NCBI RefSeq assembly: GCF_028640845.1
Contig: NC_080539.1
Coordinates: forward strand, 101,086,554-101,150,553
DNA: 64,000 nucleotides
Direction of reading: 5' to 3'
Origin: Ahaetulla prasina
Taxonomy: Eukaryota > Chordata > Lepidosauria > Squamata > Colubridae
The translations under genes and the position numbers were made by a program. Below the pieces are notes generated by a model. It did not search any database. It was not told where the DNA came from and saw only the letters and a list, made by a program, of their open reading frames with translations. Below are positions 45,389 through 57,377 of this stretch, piece after piece (the first letter of the stretch is position 1; each line of letters begins with the position of its first letter).

Positions 45389-45855
45389 ATTACAAGGTTA
45401 ACAGAGAGTGATCTGACCATGACAAATAACTGGTGAAAATATCTCCCCACATTCAAGATCATTTCACTACTGACCCAAAACAAAAACCAGATCTAATGTA
45501 TAACCACTGCTATGATCTGAGTGAGTGATAACCTTGGTCAGAGCTATGGTTGCCACAGTGGCTATGAACTCCCAAGGCCGTAATGCACTATGAATATCTC
45601 AGTTGGCATAATATGGTGAAGAATCAATGAATAGATTTTAAAATCTGATTTTTTTTAAAAAAATATATGATTTCCCCAAACTTCTTTATTGTTCGTCAGA
45701 AGTAGATGAAATGTCATGTGAAGGGAATCCTCACCTTTTGACACCACTAATTTAAGGACTTTGTACAGGAAAGGTTTTACCTATATGAGGGAAAGCGCGG
45801 GGAAGGAGAAACTTTTGTGTTTATTTTCTCTAAATGCAAGAGTATTTGTGTATGT

Positions 45856-46474
45856 AGAATAGAATAGAATAGAATAGAATAGAATAGAATAGAATAGAAT
45901 AGAATAGAATAGAACAGAACAGTTTTTTTTATTGGCCAAGTGTGATTGGACACATAAGGAATTTGTCTTGGTGCATATGCTCTCAGTGTACATAAAAGAA
46001 AAGATACGTTCATCAAGAATTCTAAGGTACAACACTTAATGATAGTCCAGGGGTGCAAATAAGCAATCAGGATACAATCAACATCAATATAAATCGTAAA
46101 GATACAAGCAACAAAGTTACAGTCATACAGTCATAAGTGGAAGGAGATGGTGGTGGGAACGATGAGAAGATTAATAATAGTGCAGATTTAGTAAATATTT
46201 TGACAATGTTGAGGGAATTATTTGTTTAGCAGAGTGGTGGCATTCAGGAAGAAACTGTTCTTGTGTCTAGTTGTTCTGGTGTGCAGTGCTCTGTAGCATC
46301 ATTTTGAGGGTAGGAGTTGAAACAGTTTATGCCCAGGATGCGTGGGGGTCTGTAAATATTTTCACAGCCCTCTTTTTGACTCGTGCAGTATACAGGCCCT
46401 CAATGGAAGGCAGGTTGGTAGCAATTGTTTTTTCTGCAGTTCTAATTATTCTCTGAAGTCTGTGTCTGTCTTGT
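45856..46474 (-). mobile_element. CR1-type LINE 3' end with (AATAG)n tail
   Basis: (AATAG)n of about 11 units (45856-45912), then the 3' UTR and the last RT codons on the minus strand, truncated at 46474. Same family as 754-2195. Confidence 0.88.
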
Positions 46475-47810
46475 AATTGTAATTGATATGATGATACAAT
46501 ATGGATGTGATTTTAAGTATGATGTTTGTACAAATTTAAACTAATAGTTGCAGTGGATTTTCCCATTTCTAGGAGAAGGTAAATTGATTTGCTTCCTTAC
46601 AACAACTTTGTAATGTAGTGCGTTATTGTAGAGTGACTTTTTGTTAGAGATTCTGGGAAGGTTTTATGACATTGAATGATCTCACAGTCATTGCATCATC
46701 AGCGCAGTCCTCTAAATAAAGTTTCTCACTTTTTGCCTAGAATCTTAGGATTTATAAATGGGACTCAGCATGATTTCTGAATCTTAACCATTATGATTTG
46801 TTCAGCTACGGCTATGGGTCTAACAAACAATGATTTAGTGCAAACCTGTGTCATTAAAGCTATAATCCATTGGCCCTTCAAAAATCATTCAATCACAGTG
46901 TTCTTTTTTAAATCAGGCATTAAATCTCTTACTAACAATTGAATAAATCTTGTACGTAGCATAGCTAATCCGTTTCTGCTACATTTGAGACATAGGCTTT
47001 ACAGATCTGATAAAATGCCTTTCGTTTAGCATAATCCATTTTCAAATGGATTTTACAGTGCTTTACTTAAAAGTGAAACATCTTATGCATCTATTTGTTG
47101 CTTCTTTGGTGGCAGAGGTCAAATCCAATGAAGAGATCATACAGATTAGCAGAGTAATTGAATTACATTCTTGGTTTTTAATTTGTTTGATAGTGTTAAT
47201 CATTTTAAATATCTATGGTTTATCAATTTTCCCCCTCATAATGACATACATAAAATAAATAGCCTGTTTTGTTTCACCCAGATGATTTGAGATTACACAC
47301 TTACTAAAAGACTTCCTGCATCCTTTTCATGGTAAATCCTGACTATATACAGTTGATATAATTTCTCAGGAAATAATTTTCCTGGGATGGCTGCCAAACA
47401 GGCATACAATGTATAGTACTTTGAGGGTTTGCAAAAGAATTCCTGCCATGAGCTTTAGTTGGCTATCAGACAACTGATGTTATATTTTAGCTTCTTAATT
47501 GCTGAGATACATGCTGAGATACATGGTGTATATAAAATTCTGGGGAGAGTGAAGGGTGCATCTCATAAGAATTTAAGTCTTGTTTCCCTGACATTTGCAA
47601 GCTGTCAATAAAAAAGAAATTGATTAGGGGAAATGGCTGACATGGCTAATGCCTCCATTCACAAAGAAGCAGCAGGCTGCAGTCATTCCTAAAAAAATTA
47701 CAGGTTTATAGTTGGGATATATTTTTGACTCTTTTTTTTTCATTGTAGACTCAGATGTGCTCTGTATTCTGAAGATTGCAAATCCAGCCCTGTCTCAGGA
47801 ATTTTTAAAA
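46475..47810. other. Intergenic DNA without recognised features
   Basis: AT-rich; short frames only. Confidence 0.4.
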
Positions 47811-47818
47811 CTGTAGAC

Positions 47819-48338
47819 CAGGGGTAGTCAACCTTTTTATACCTACTGCCCACTTTTGTATCTCTGTTAGTAGTAAAATTTTCTAACCGCCCACGGTTCC
47901 GCAGTAATGCGCCATGTATCGTCGTCTGCGCATGCCTTTCGCGCATCATGGATTGGGTTTGGGTGTGTGTGTGCCGGCTACCAGCTCTGCTTATCTGTTA
48001 CAGCTGGGTGGTGTGGGGGGAGATGCGCGAGCTATTCTGGGACAAGGCTCTTTTGTTTGCGGTCGCACTATAGTGCCATTTAGTTTCACTTATGTAACGT
48101 GAACTAAATTTATGCATGGGTGATACAAATAGTATATTTTCAGAAATTTAAATTGTCACGGGGAATTTTATGAAAACCTAATAAAAATGTTTTGAAATAA
48201 TGCAATGATTTTTTTTAAAAAAGTCAATTAAATTAAAAAAAAAGGAAAGTGCTTCAGTATCGGACAAAACCCTTACCGCCCACTATGAAAGCTGGAACGC
48301 CCACTAGTGGGCAGTAGGAGCCAGGTTGACTACCACTG
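47819..48338. mobile_element. hAT-type MITE, CAGGGGTAGTCAACC family
   Basis: Ends CAGGGGTAGTCAACCT and AGGTTGACTACCACTG, with an exact 8-bp TSD CTGTAGAC (47811-47818, 48339-48346). Subterminal CCGCCCAC and GCCCACTAGTGGGC motifs; no transposase. Only copy of this family in the window. Confidence 0.93.
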
Positions 48339-48541
48339 CTGTAGACTCTAATTGACTGCAAAATATGGTTTATTATATCTGTATTAGTTGTGATATAGTT
48401 TGGTTGTTTACTTATGTAAGCAATTTATATGGCTTCCCAACTCACGATTGGGACCCTTGGTAACTAACCAAAGGTAAAACAAAGAACAAAACAAAATAGT
48501 CAACAAAAATAAATACCCAATGCATAGTTCAGCTGAGGTCA

Positions 48542-49103
48542 AATAGAATAGAATAGAATAGAATAGAATAGAATAGAATAGAATAGAATAGAATTTTTTA
48601 TTGGCCAAGTGTGATTGGACACACAAGGAATTTGCCTTGTCTTGGTGCATATGCTCTCAGTGTACATAAAAGAAAAGACACCTCCATCAAGGTACAACAC
48701 TTACAACACTTAATGATAGTCATAGGGTACAATTAAGCAATCAGGAAACAATCAATTACAGTATAAATTGTAAGGATATAAGCAACAAAGTTACAGCACA
48801 AGTGGAAGGAGACAGGTGATGGAAACGATGAGAAGATTAATAGTAGTACAGATTTAGTAAATGGTTTGACAGTGTTGGGGGAATTATTTGTTTAGCAGAG
48901 TGATGGCATTCGGGAAAAAACTGTTCTTGTGTCTAGTTGTTCTGGTGTGCAGTGCTCTATAGCATCGTTTTGAGGGTAGGAGTTGAAACAGTTTATGTTC
49001 AGGATGTGAGGGATCTGTAAATATTTGCACAGCCCTATTTTTGATTCATGCAGTATACAGGTCCTCAATGGAAGGCAGGTTGGTAGCAATTGTTTTTTCT
49101 GCA
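48542..49103 (-). mobile_element. CR1-type LINE 3' end with (AATAG)n tail
   Basis: (AATAG)n of about 10 units at 48542-48595, then the shared 3' UTR; truncated within the RT C-terminus at 49103. A small GCCTT duplication sits at 48630-48640 compared with sister copies. Confidence 0.88.
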
Positions 49104-49227
49104 AATCACAATCATATTCACACCCATGAGTTGCATTATGGAGGATACTGAAGAGAAGAAGTAGCCCACACTGTTTTCGGCATGTGTTCAGCATGAGCTC
49201 TTAAAGAATCTATATACCTATAACCTA

Positions 49228-49850
49228 CAGTAATGGCCAAAATTGTGGAAACCTTTTGGGAAAAGTGTATTTTCTAAAACTAGCTAATGACACCACTTTT
49301 TTTGGAGTAGTACCATAAATTTATATATAAATGGAAAGATAATTAAATCAAGAATGTAATGCAATAACTTTTATGAAGTTATTAGAACTTCATTTGCTAT
49401 TAGAACAGTATAAAGAAGAAAAGTGAAACATGTAGAAAAAATGAGATATACAAAAATTATCACCATAGAAAAAACGAGATATACAAAAATGATCACCAGG
49501 TCAGTTAATAGTTGGGTAACCTTTAGCATGAAATTATGGCCTTACAACGTCTTCCCATGGAGTGAACCAAGTCTTTTAGTTCTGCAGCTTTCATAATGTG
49601 AAACCAAGATTGAATGATTTCTTCTATTAACTGGATTTTATTGCTGGGTTGCTTCTGACTAACACATTTTTTTAGTTGGCTCCCTAGATTTTCAGTTGGG
49701 TTAAAGTCTGGGCTATTCCCAGGCCATTCCAGCAGTGGAATATGATTATCTTTAAACTCCATCCCCCCCCCCCCAAAAGTGGTGTTATTAGCCATCAAAC
49801 CTCAAAAATACACTTTTCCCAAAAGGTTTCCACAATTTTGGCCATTGCTG
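49228..49850 (-). mobile_element. Tc1/mariner element, internally deleted, with transposase C-terminus
   Basis: Terminal inverted repeats of more than 40 bp (CAGTAATGGCCAAAATTG ... CAATTTTGGCCATTGCTG) are flanked by TA (49226-49227, 49851-49852). The minus-strand frame 49523-49798 reads LLEWPGNSPDFNPTENLGSQ, the Tc1 DDE block that carries the third catalytic residue (E of NPTEN), then LVHSMGRRCKAII, the usual C-terminus. The N-terminal DNA-binding part and the first catalytic Asp are absent, so it is non-autonomous. Confidence 0.9.
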
Positions 49851-49852
49851 TA

Positions 49853-50461
49853 TTATTCTCTCTTCTGTGAAATCCTCAATTGCACAGAACATTTGTACAA
49901 ATTCAGATTCTCCTTTTCCATCTTTAACCTGTAAAGATGAAAGGAGGGTTGGTTTCTTGTGATGACTTCGCAAAAGACTTCGCAAATTGCTGCTTCTAGC
50001 CTATAAATTTAATATCCTACAAAAAGGAAGATTCACTCCTTGGGAGCCCATTTTCATTATATCTCTGTAGGGAACTAATGTGTACTACAAAGATGGGCAT
50101 TGATTGCCTGGCAGCTGCAAAGGAGTGAGGATAGCAGATTCTTGTTCATTTTCTGAATCAGAGAATGTCTCCCTGATTAACAACAGTCAATCGTATAATT
50201 AGATTAGAGGCAACAGTACATAAATCCTCCCTGTGTTCAAGTCTGTTGGCATTTGGTCAGGCTGAAAAGAAGTGACAATATGGAACTAATAAGATTATTG
50301 GACAGGAAAACTGCCTAGCTCTGAGGAGTTAGCTAGGTTTTTATTTTCCTGGCCTATTTGATGACCCTAATCTTAAAATGCTCTTTCACCAAATACAATT
50401 AAAAGTTTGTTTTGCCTTACTTAGAAAAAAAGAGCATAACAAAAGAGTCATGTTTATTGAG
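49853..50461. other. Intergenic DNA without recognised features
   Basis: Nothing recognised. Confidence 0.4.
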
Positions 50462-50540
50462 CTTCCTTCCTTCCTTCCTTCCTTCCTTCCTTCCTTCCTT
50501 CCTTCCTTCCTTCCTTCCTTCCTTCCTTCCTTCCTTCCTT
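50462..50540. repeat. (TTCC)n microsatellite
   Basis: About 20 uninterrupted CTTC/TTCC units. Confidence 0.97.
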
Positions 50541-50984
50541 TGCTTGACACCATAAAAGGAAACAAGCAAACAAAAAAATAGGACTTTATTTTTACAGATG
50601 TGCCATAAAGCCACGCTGGAAGAACTGCAAAGTGGGAAACTGAAATAATATTTTGTTCTGTTACAACAGGAAAAACCTGTTGTTTAGAAACAAATGAGCA
50701 AACAGAGAAAAAGAAGGAGAAATGGAAAGCAAATGGTGTACTAGACAAGAATTCCAGTGGGTGGGAGCTCACCCAGTTTTGGCTCCAGTTCTCTCATCAC
50801 TGGTTTCAATCTCATTTGTAATTAGCATGCAAAGTGGCATTCAAAAATGATTCCTGCAAAGATATGGTCTTGGATTTAAAAAAATAAAATAATCCTTACC
50901 CTGACAGACAATTGACTAAGACAAAGTTAAAAAGCAGAATTAAAACATTTTCAATAAAGATGGCTTCAATAAAGTAATAATACA
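50541..50984. other. Intergenic DNA without recognised features
   Basis: AT-rich; nothing recognised. Confidence 0.4.
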
Positions 50985-51170
50985 TTTTTTAAAATTTCAT
51001 TTTGTCACAACAGTATACACAAACATTGTCATAAGTAAAAAAAACATATCATGAAGAATATATATATATATAAGTAAAGAATATGCATCAACTATATTAA
51101 TTTGATATAATAAAGGGAACAATAGGACAGGAACGGTAGGTACTTTTGTGCTCTTATGCACGCCCCTTGT
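50985..51170 (-). mobile_element. Family B LINE, 3' UTR fragment
   Basis: ATTTCATTTTGTCACAACAG through CTATATTAATTTGATATAATAAAGGGAACAATAGGACAGGAACGG. It provides the uninterrupted version of the site where a CR1 is inserted at 57378-58315. Confidence 0.8.
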
Positions 51171-51968
51171 TAGTGAATTAAAATTACACGGTCCAAATAA
51201 GTAAAGACACGATGACAGAGTCTGATAGTAATCTTGGTTTTCTTAGCGCTGTTCTTTTTGCACAGTGAGTCACACATAAGAGGGAAACATCAAGATATTT
51301 GAGGAAATGCCACCATTTGCAGAAGAAAACATCAGTGGGGAAAAACATAGAATTTGGGAACTCTTTCCAAAGTGCTCTGTGAGCTTGTGTATTGGCTGAT
51401 TTCTCTGCGGAATGGAAAATTGGGCAAGGACAGTAGCAAGATAGAATCAAAGAGTAGTTGCAGTTCCCATATTAAAGCATTTGGTAGCAGATACTATTTA
51501 TTATATTGTGTTTGCAGGCTATGATTATATTCCTGGGATATGTTTTATCTGTCATTTCTACAACATAAGAATGCTCTGACTGTCTTTGTTTCGATATCAA
51601 AATTGGGATGAAAGGGCACAGTAACCATTAAACCTGCGATGAAAGGCTAACGTGTAGCGTATGAACTACTGGGGAACTGGGATTCTCATCCCCTAATCTG
51701 AGCTTTTAAATGCATGATCTATTTGGTAACTGCTGCTAATACTGAGCACTATACAGAAGATCATGGAGAAAAATCCCATACTAACTGAATATCAGAGAAG
51801 GGAATGTCCAACCATCTATACAACCATCTATTGTCCACAACCCCCAACCTACTAACACCCAAAACTATGTGATCATAGTAAATAATCTTTATTCATATTA
51901 ATGCTAATGCCAGCAATCCTTTCTCAGATATCTGCAGATAGATACCTGAGGCCAAATTGGAACAGTCG
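51171..51968. other. Intergenic DNA without recognised features
   Basis: Nothing recognised. Confidence 0.4.
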
Positions 51969-51976
51969 CTTCTAAC

Positions 51977-52116
51977 CAGTGGTGAAATCTGAACCAGTTT
52001 ACTACCTGTTTTCTGGCTGTGCATGCGCAGTGCATGTACCACGCACCAAATGCGACGTGTGTGCACGCAGAGCATGCCAAAAGGAAACATGAGGTAAGTA
52101 GAACAGCACGCACACG

Positions 52117-52153
<37 letters not shown>

Positions 52154-52470
52154 TGTGATCAGCTGTGGCGCACGATCTTTTTTTTAGTTTTAAAAGCATT
52201 TTTTTAACAACCTATTCAGCCGAAGAGGTTGTAAAAATGCTTTTAAAAGTAAAAAAAAAATGCTCTGACGATCGCACAGCTCAGCTGTGGTCGTCAGAGC
52301 CTTTTTTTACTTTTAAAAAGCATTTTTTTACAACCTATTCAGCGGAAGAATGCCGTATGGCCGGGGTGGGTGGGTGGGTGCGGGATTTTTGCTACTGGTT
52401 CTCCAAACCACCTGCAGTCATCGCTACTGGATCAGCCAATCCAGCCCAAACTGGGAGCATTTCACCCCTG
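51977..52470. mobile_element. hAT-type MITE, CAGTGGTG family, long version
   Basis: Ends CAGTGGTGAAATCTG and GCATTTCACCCCTG with an exact 8-bp TSD CTTCTAAC (51969-51976, 52471-52478). At 494 bp it is the longest of the family. It contains a (GT)n array (52119-52157) and a direct internal duplication of about 60-70 bp (AGTTTTAAAAGCATTTTTTTAACAACC...AGC near 52185-52222 and 52310-52345), with an inverted partner between them. Confidence 0.92.
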
Positions 52471-52687
52471 CTTCTAACATGGAGTCCCAATTCCTGGTCC
52501 TTGATAGAAAAGTTCCTTGATGAAAAATCGTCAAGTCTGTTGCAAATTGGCAAGATTTTGAACAGTGCAGGGCTTGAGAGCTCATCCTCACTCATGCTTT
52601 CTCTAAACATCCCTTGTTAGCCATTGTCAAGAAACATGTCCTCCTGCTTTTGGCTCCATCTCATATCTAGCGAGAGGCAGAAGTAGC

Positions 52688-52967
52688 TTGTTTTTTTTTT
52701 TTTTGAATTTATATCCCGCCCTTCTCCAAAGACTCAGGGCGGCTTACATTGTGTAAGGCAATAGTCTCATCCATTTGTATATTATATACAAAGTCAACTT
52801 GTATTGCCCCCCCAACAATCTGGGTCCTCATTTTACCTACCTTATAAAGGATGGAAGGCTGAGTCAACCTTGGGCCTGGTGGGACTCAAACCTGCAGTAA
52901 ATTGTAATTGCAGGCAGCTGTGTTAATAACAGACTGCATTAGCCTGTTGAGCCACAAGAGGCCACAA
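52688..52967 (-). mobile_element. tRNA-derived SINE, near full length
   Basis: Same layout as 28776-29048: T-run, GCCCTTCTCC(A/G)AAGACTCAGGGCGGC, TGGGTCCTCATTTTACC, GGGACTCAAACCTGC (B box complement) and AGCCTGTTGAGCCACAAGAGGCC. Confidence 0.85.
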
Positions 52968-54664
52968 GCTTGTCTTTAATTGTTCCACTAGTGAAGACTT
53001 CATTGTTTAAGAGGCTTTTGAAACCTGAATGGGCCATCTAGTTCTTCATTGCTGTTTATTTTTCTGATTTTTTTCACATTCTATTTATTAATGTATTTCT
53101 GGCTTCAATTTTAAATAGTTGTTTATCATTGACTACTGTATCATTACTATGACCCTATTTTCCTGGGGGAAAAAAAATAAAGAATAAACTTGAAAAGGGG
53201 GAAAATTGAAAATAGGTGCTTAAAGGTTAAAAAAAAGTAACTGTTTGTGCTCACAACTTGTTTTACAAAGGAAAGTGTGGGAGCCAAATCAAGTGAACAA
53301 ATTAAATACATTGAATAACACTGCTGCTTTCTGTTGCTACTTTGACTTGGGGCTACAAGAGAGCCTGTGCCTTTGGCTTCTACAGCCTTTTCTGCTGTTG
53401 CTGATTTCCTGATGGACTGAGGTTTTCCAAACATGTGTTGGTCTTCTAGGAGATTGTCAAGACTCAAACCAAATAATAAAAAAAGTCCTGGCTGACAGGT
53501 CAGTGGAGGTTAGGAGGGGTGCTGGAGAAACTGGGAAATAAAAATGTCAGAGTGTTGGTTTTTAAAAACACAGATCAATCAATCTCCTGGAAGACTGACT
53601 TTTAATTTTTTTAAACATAATACTATTGATCTCCTGTCATCTTGTCAGACACTACCTTTGGTGCCCATTTTAGCTAAAACTGACTTGCACAGAATGGACC
53701 TTTAAGAGGAAGTGACTGATTTGGTTTTTGGCTGCAGAACGATCAGCGTCCTGGAACATGAATAACCCTTTAACCCTATGCTGGAAAAAAAATAAACAGT
53801 GTTATTCCTGATTGATGGGAGATATGAAATAAGGGGAATGAAAGTGGGAAGGCTTTTTTCCCCTCAGTTCCCAGGCAAGTTCCATCCTAACCTATAGATC
53901 ATTCAGTCAGGCTTCCAGGAGACTATGAATCTAAAAATCTTAAGAAATAAATGAATGAATGAATCAAGGAACAAATGAATCTATAACTGAAAGAATCAAT
54001 CAATCAATCTAATGACTAGTGGGATGCGTGAGATGAATGTGATGAATTCGGAAGCTGCTCTCGACCTACCTGTCAGCTCCAAACTGACAGGTTACAGAAG
54101 AGGTTTTTTTCCCGTATTGATTTATTAATTTTGACTCATTGGTTTTTTTTTCTTGACTTAGAACCATAAATCTTCAGGGAAAATTTCAGGTGATTGCCTC
54201 ATGGGGTATAGGAGAGATGGGCATGGGATGGGATGAAACTGGAGAGATTATCTTTAGGTTGCCAAATCTCACTCTGCTGCATTTCATGGAGGGTGATTGG
54301 CAGCGATTGCTCCTGCTGGTAGATAATGCCAGCAGTGGGAGGGAAAAGAAAGCAATTGGAAATTCAGCAATTACTATTGTAAGATGGTGTCACATTAAAG
54401 TTCAGGGATGTGTATGTGCAAATCATGCCAACATTTGTCAAAGAAGCGAAGCTATTATTTCAGTAAAGGACTGTGAGTTAAAGATGAATTAATCAAAAGG
54501 AATGGGACAAGATCCTTAAAAGGATGTATTCCTTGATCCATCACAACTTCTGCCACCACAGGTAGATGATTAAATCAGATAGGGAGGAAAAAGAAAAGAA
54601 TATAAGTTAGATGTCAGCAAAATCACGTAGCAATGTTATTGTTTTCAGGTTACGGTACTGTTAG
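52968..54664. other. Intergenic DNA without recognised features
   Basis: Includes a (GAAT)n/(AATC)n patch near 53947-54010. The 100-codon + frame at 54190-54492 shows no domain I recognise. Confidence 0.4.
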
Positions 54665-55035
54665 AGCTAGTATGGGCTAGTAGTTAAGGCACCAGGCCAT
54701 AAAATGGGAGACTGTGAAATCTAGTCCCATCTTAAGCATGAAAGCTGACTGGGTGCCTTTTGGCCAATCAGTCCAATTTACCTCTCAGAGTGGTTGTTAT
54801 TGACTCAGGGTTGACTCAGCCTTCCATCCTCCTAAGGTGGGTAAAATGAGGACCCAGATTGTTGGGGGCAATAGGCTGACTCTGTAAACCTCTTAGAGAG
54901 GGCTGTAAAGCACTGTGAAGTGCTATATAAGTCTAAGTGCTATTGCTATTGCTGAGAAAATAGAAGGAGGAAAGAGTACTGTATTAGGTATGTTCACCAC
55001 TTTGAGTAATTTATGAAAATAATCAGTGCAGGATT
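54665..55035 (+). mobile_element. tRNA SINE interrupted by a second SINE
   Basis: The outer SINE (54665-54795 and 54953-55035) has GTAGTTAAGGCACCAGGC, AATCTAGTCCCATC and the 3' part GAAGGAGGAAAGAGTACTGTATTAGGTATG. A 5'-truncated second SINE (54800-54952: GGTTGACTCAGCCTTCC, GTAAAATGAGGACCC, then CTAAGTGCTATTGCTATTGCT) lies between them. Confidence 0.65.
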
Positions 55036-56318
55036 TTTTTTAAAAAAGATAAATATCTGTAGGCTTACAAAAGTAGACATTCTTTACTGGTCATCTGGAT
55101 CTTCAGCCACAATATACAGTCCTACTAAAATGCAGTTTAGATAATATTCTTTTATTTTCACTACTGAAATATAGTCAGTATATTTGTTTTTCTCTTTTCT
55201 GAGCTGCTAAACTCTGCTCGCTTTAGAGGGTCAGAAAACATTTAATGGCTTTTTAACAAGGATAATATCAAATTCTAATTCTATGAAATGGATAAGAGAT
55301 AACAGCATGCTATCACCAAGAAACAAAAGGAAGGGAAATGCTTACAAACGAAATGATCCAAATTAAAAAAAAAAGTTCGTGGACAAATTCAATTTGCTTT
55401 TAAACTCCTCAGAATTCTCATTGCAAATGGTAACAGAAAATTTCACTGTATTTCCTGACATATTACGCTATATATTGTACTACAGACTACCAGATTCTGT
55501 AACAGATTTGCTCCCTGTGCCATCTGTCTGGTAAACTTGCAAGATTCATTTATAAATAAATAAATAAGCAAGCAAATCTAATCGAGAGACAGAATTTGTG
55601 GGAGAATTGCATTCTTAATCTGAAATTGTTCTGCCTTAGAAGATATAATTTGAAAGTGCTGGGAATAATCCTTGAAATAGGGATTCCCCATGCTGATTGG
55701 AGAATTCTGGGAACTGAAGTCCACACATCTTAAAGTTGCAAGGTTGAAAAACACTGAGGGGCTCCATCAGATATGGAGTTTTCAAATTATGCTAGTCTCC
55801 AAACTTCCTGTTCATGTATTCAATGTAATGGATTCATCAGGTTGGAAGCTACTATATCATTGTTCCAAGGGCCAGTCCCTCCTCTCCCTACTGACCTGTA
55901 CATTTTCTCAAAGATTACACATTTCCTGATGAATTTGGTTACATTACTTTAAAAAGTAATTGACCATTTTTTATTTCCTTTTATTGGATTTTTTTCATAA
56001 ATGTCTTGATTTGGAATTGATTTAGCCTTTTCCCCTGGCTGCACATGTGCGAGGCTGCTGATGTGTAAGTGTACCTAGCTCTTGAGATAAATTTTTCATT
56101 TGTTCCACTCTGTTAGTTCTTTTTAATAGTTAATAGCTGCAGAATAGCTGTGGCAATGAATCTATCTGTGGAATAGACAACAAAAAGGATTCTGCCAGTT
56201 CTCAAGAGTTTGCAGCTGGGAACATATTTAATTCAAAATTCTTTTATGGATAGAAAAATTTGCCGGCCTTTTGAATGATGAAGTGGATAACCAGCCTACT
56301 CTCAAGACACATGCTATA
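55036..56318. other. Intergenic DNA; small hAT fragment at about 55689-55755
   Basis: GAGAATTCTGGGAACTGAAGTCC...AGGTTGAAAAACACTG resembles the right end of a common hAT-type repeat (terminal CAGTGTTTTTCAACC). The rest is unrecognised. Confidence 0.4.
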
Positions 56319-56326
56319 TGTGTGTC

Positions 56327-56602
56327 CAGAGGTGGGTTTTACATAATTTTACACCTGGTTCGCTGCACACTGAAAATGTGAGCATGTGAGTAAAGTGCAT
56401 GCATGGAGGGCCGAGCATGCTCACATTTTTAGTGCATGGCGATGCGCTCCTATTTTTGGTGGACAGCTTGCACTCATGCACATGGCTTAGAAATCGTGGC
56501 TAAATAGGACAGCACAGTGCTGGGGCGGGTGGGCCAGTCCACCCGCAGGTTGCCACTACAGGTTCTCCCAAACCGGTTTGAACCAGCTGAATGCTACCAC
56601 TG
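56327..56602. mobile_element. hAT-type MITE, CAGTGGTG family
   Basis: Begins CAGAGGTGGGTTTTAC and ends TGCTACCACTG; internal AACCGGTTTGAACC. Flanks TGTGTGTC and GTGGTGTC agree only partly, so the TSD is doubtful, but end structure and interior fit the family. Confidence 0.7.
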
Positions 56603-56867
56603 GTGGTGTCAGACACAAGAGATAGTGGGGATAACAACTGATAGTGACTTATTTAGTCAAACAAAGCTAGTTCTGGTCTGATTCAGACATAGAAGAAACT
56701 CAGCTCCTTTCTTTCCTTCACTTAGCATAGGGTTTGTTTGTTGACACCTGATTCTTAGTAACTGTTTGTGTTTCTACAATAGACTAACAAAACCTCTTTA
56801 AAATGTTCCAGGTTTTTAGTCACATGTTTTAAATTTTAGATTTCTTGCTGAAATGATTTAATCAATA

Positions 56868-56905
56868 TATATATATGTACATACATACATACACACACAC
56901 ACATA
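56868..56905. repeat. Compound (AT)n/(ATAC)n/(AC)n microsatellite
   Basis: ATATATATATG, then (TACA)n, then (CA)n. Confidence 0.9.
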
Positions 56906-57266
56906 TTAGAAAAAGTATCACACTTTGTATCTGAATACAAATGTATGTTGAAATTATTCAGTAGCTTTAATTTATTCCAACAATAGTGTACTGCTATATA
57001 CCAGCAAACGTAAACTATCTTTGTGGTTTTACGAGATCCAAATGCTGATAGATTCTTGTAACGGTAACAGTCCAGAAGGATGACATAAGTAACTTCTCCA
57101 GTACCTAAGTGGAGAGCAGCAAGTCTTTGTTTAAAACTAGTAAAGAGCAGAGTTGAGTTGCTTCTGTGTCTGGATCAGGCTTTGTCCATTTCCCTAGCCA
57201 GGGCCTTGGCCAAGCCCGGTTGTATGAGTGCCATCTGCCCACCTGAGGCCTTCCCAGCTGATCCAG

Positions 57267-57377
57267 AGATATTTATTTATTTATTTATTTTGTCACACAG
57301 TATATATAAGCATAAGCATGAAATAACTACACAATATATAAGCATATATATAAGTATAAGTATGTAATAACTATATT
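57267..57377 (-). mobile_element. Family B LINE, part 1 of a copy interrupted twice
   Basis: (ATTT)n then TTTTGTCACACAGTATATATAAGC, the 3' end of family B on the minus strand. It breaks at ACTATATTAA and resumes at 58316. Confidence 0.75.

Noticed and set aside
45856..45912. CRISPR-like regular array
   Set aside because: Pure pentanucleotide microsatellite without spacers; eukaryotic LINE tail.
52165..52620. 151-codon + frame
   Set aside because: Spans the internal hairpin and right end of a MITE; no protein family.
54190..54492. 100-codon + frame with protein-like composition
   Set aside because: No domain, splice context or repeat relation seen; insufficient to call a gene.
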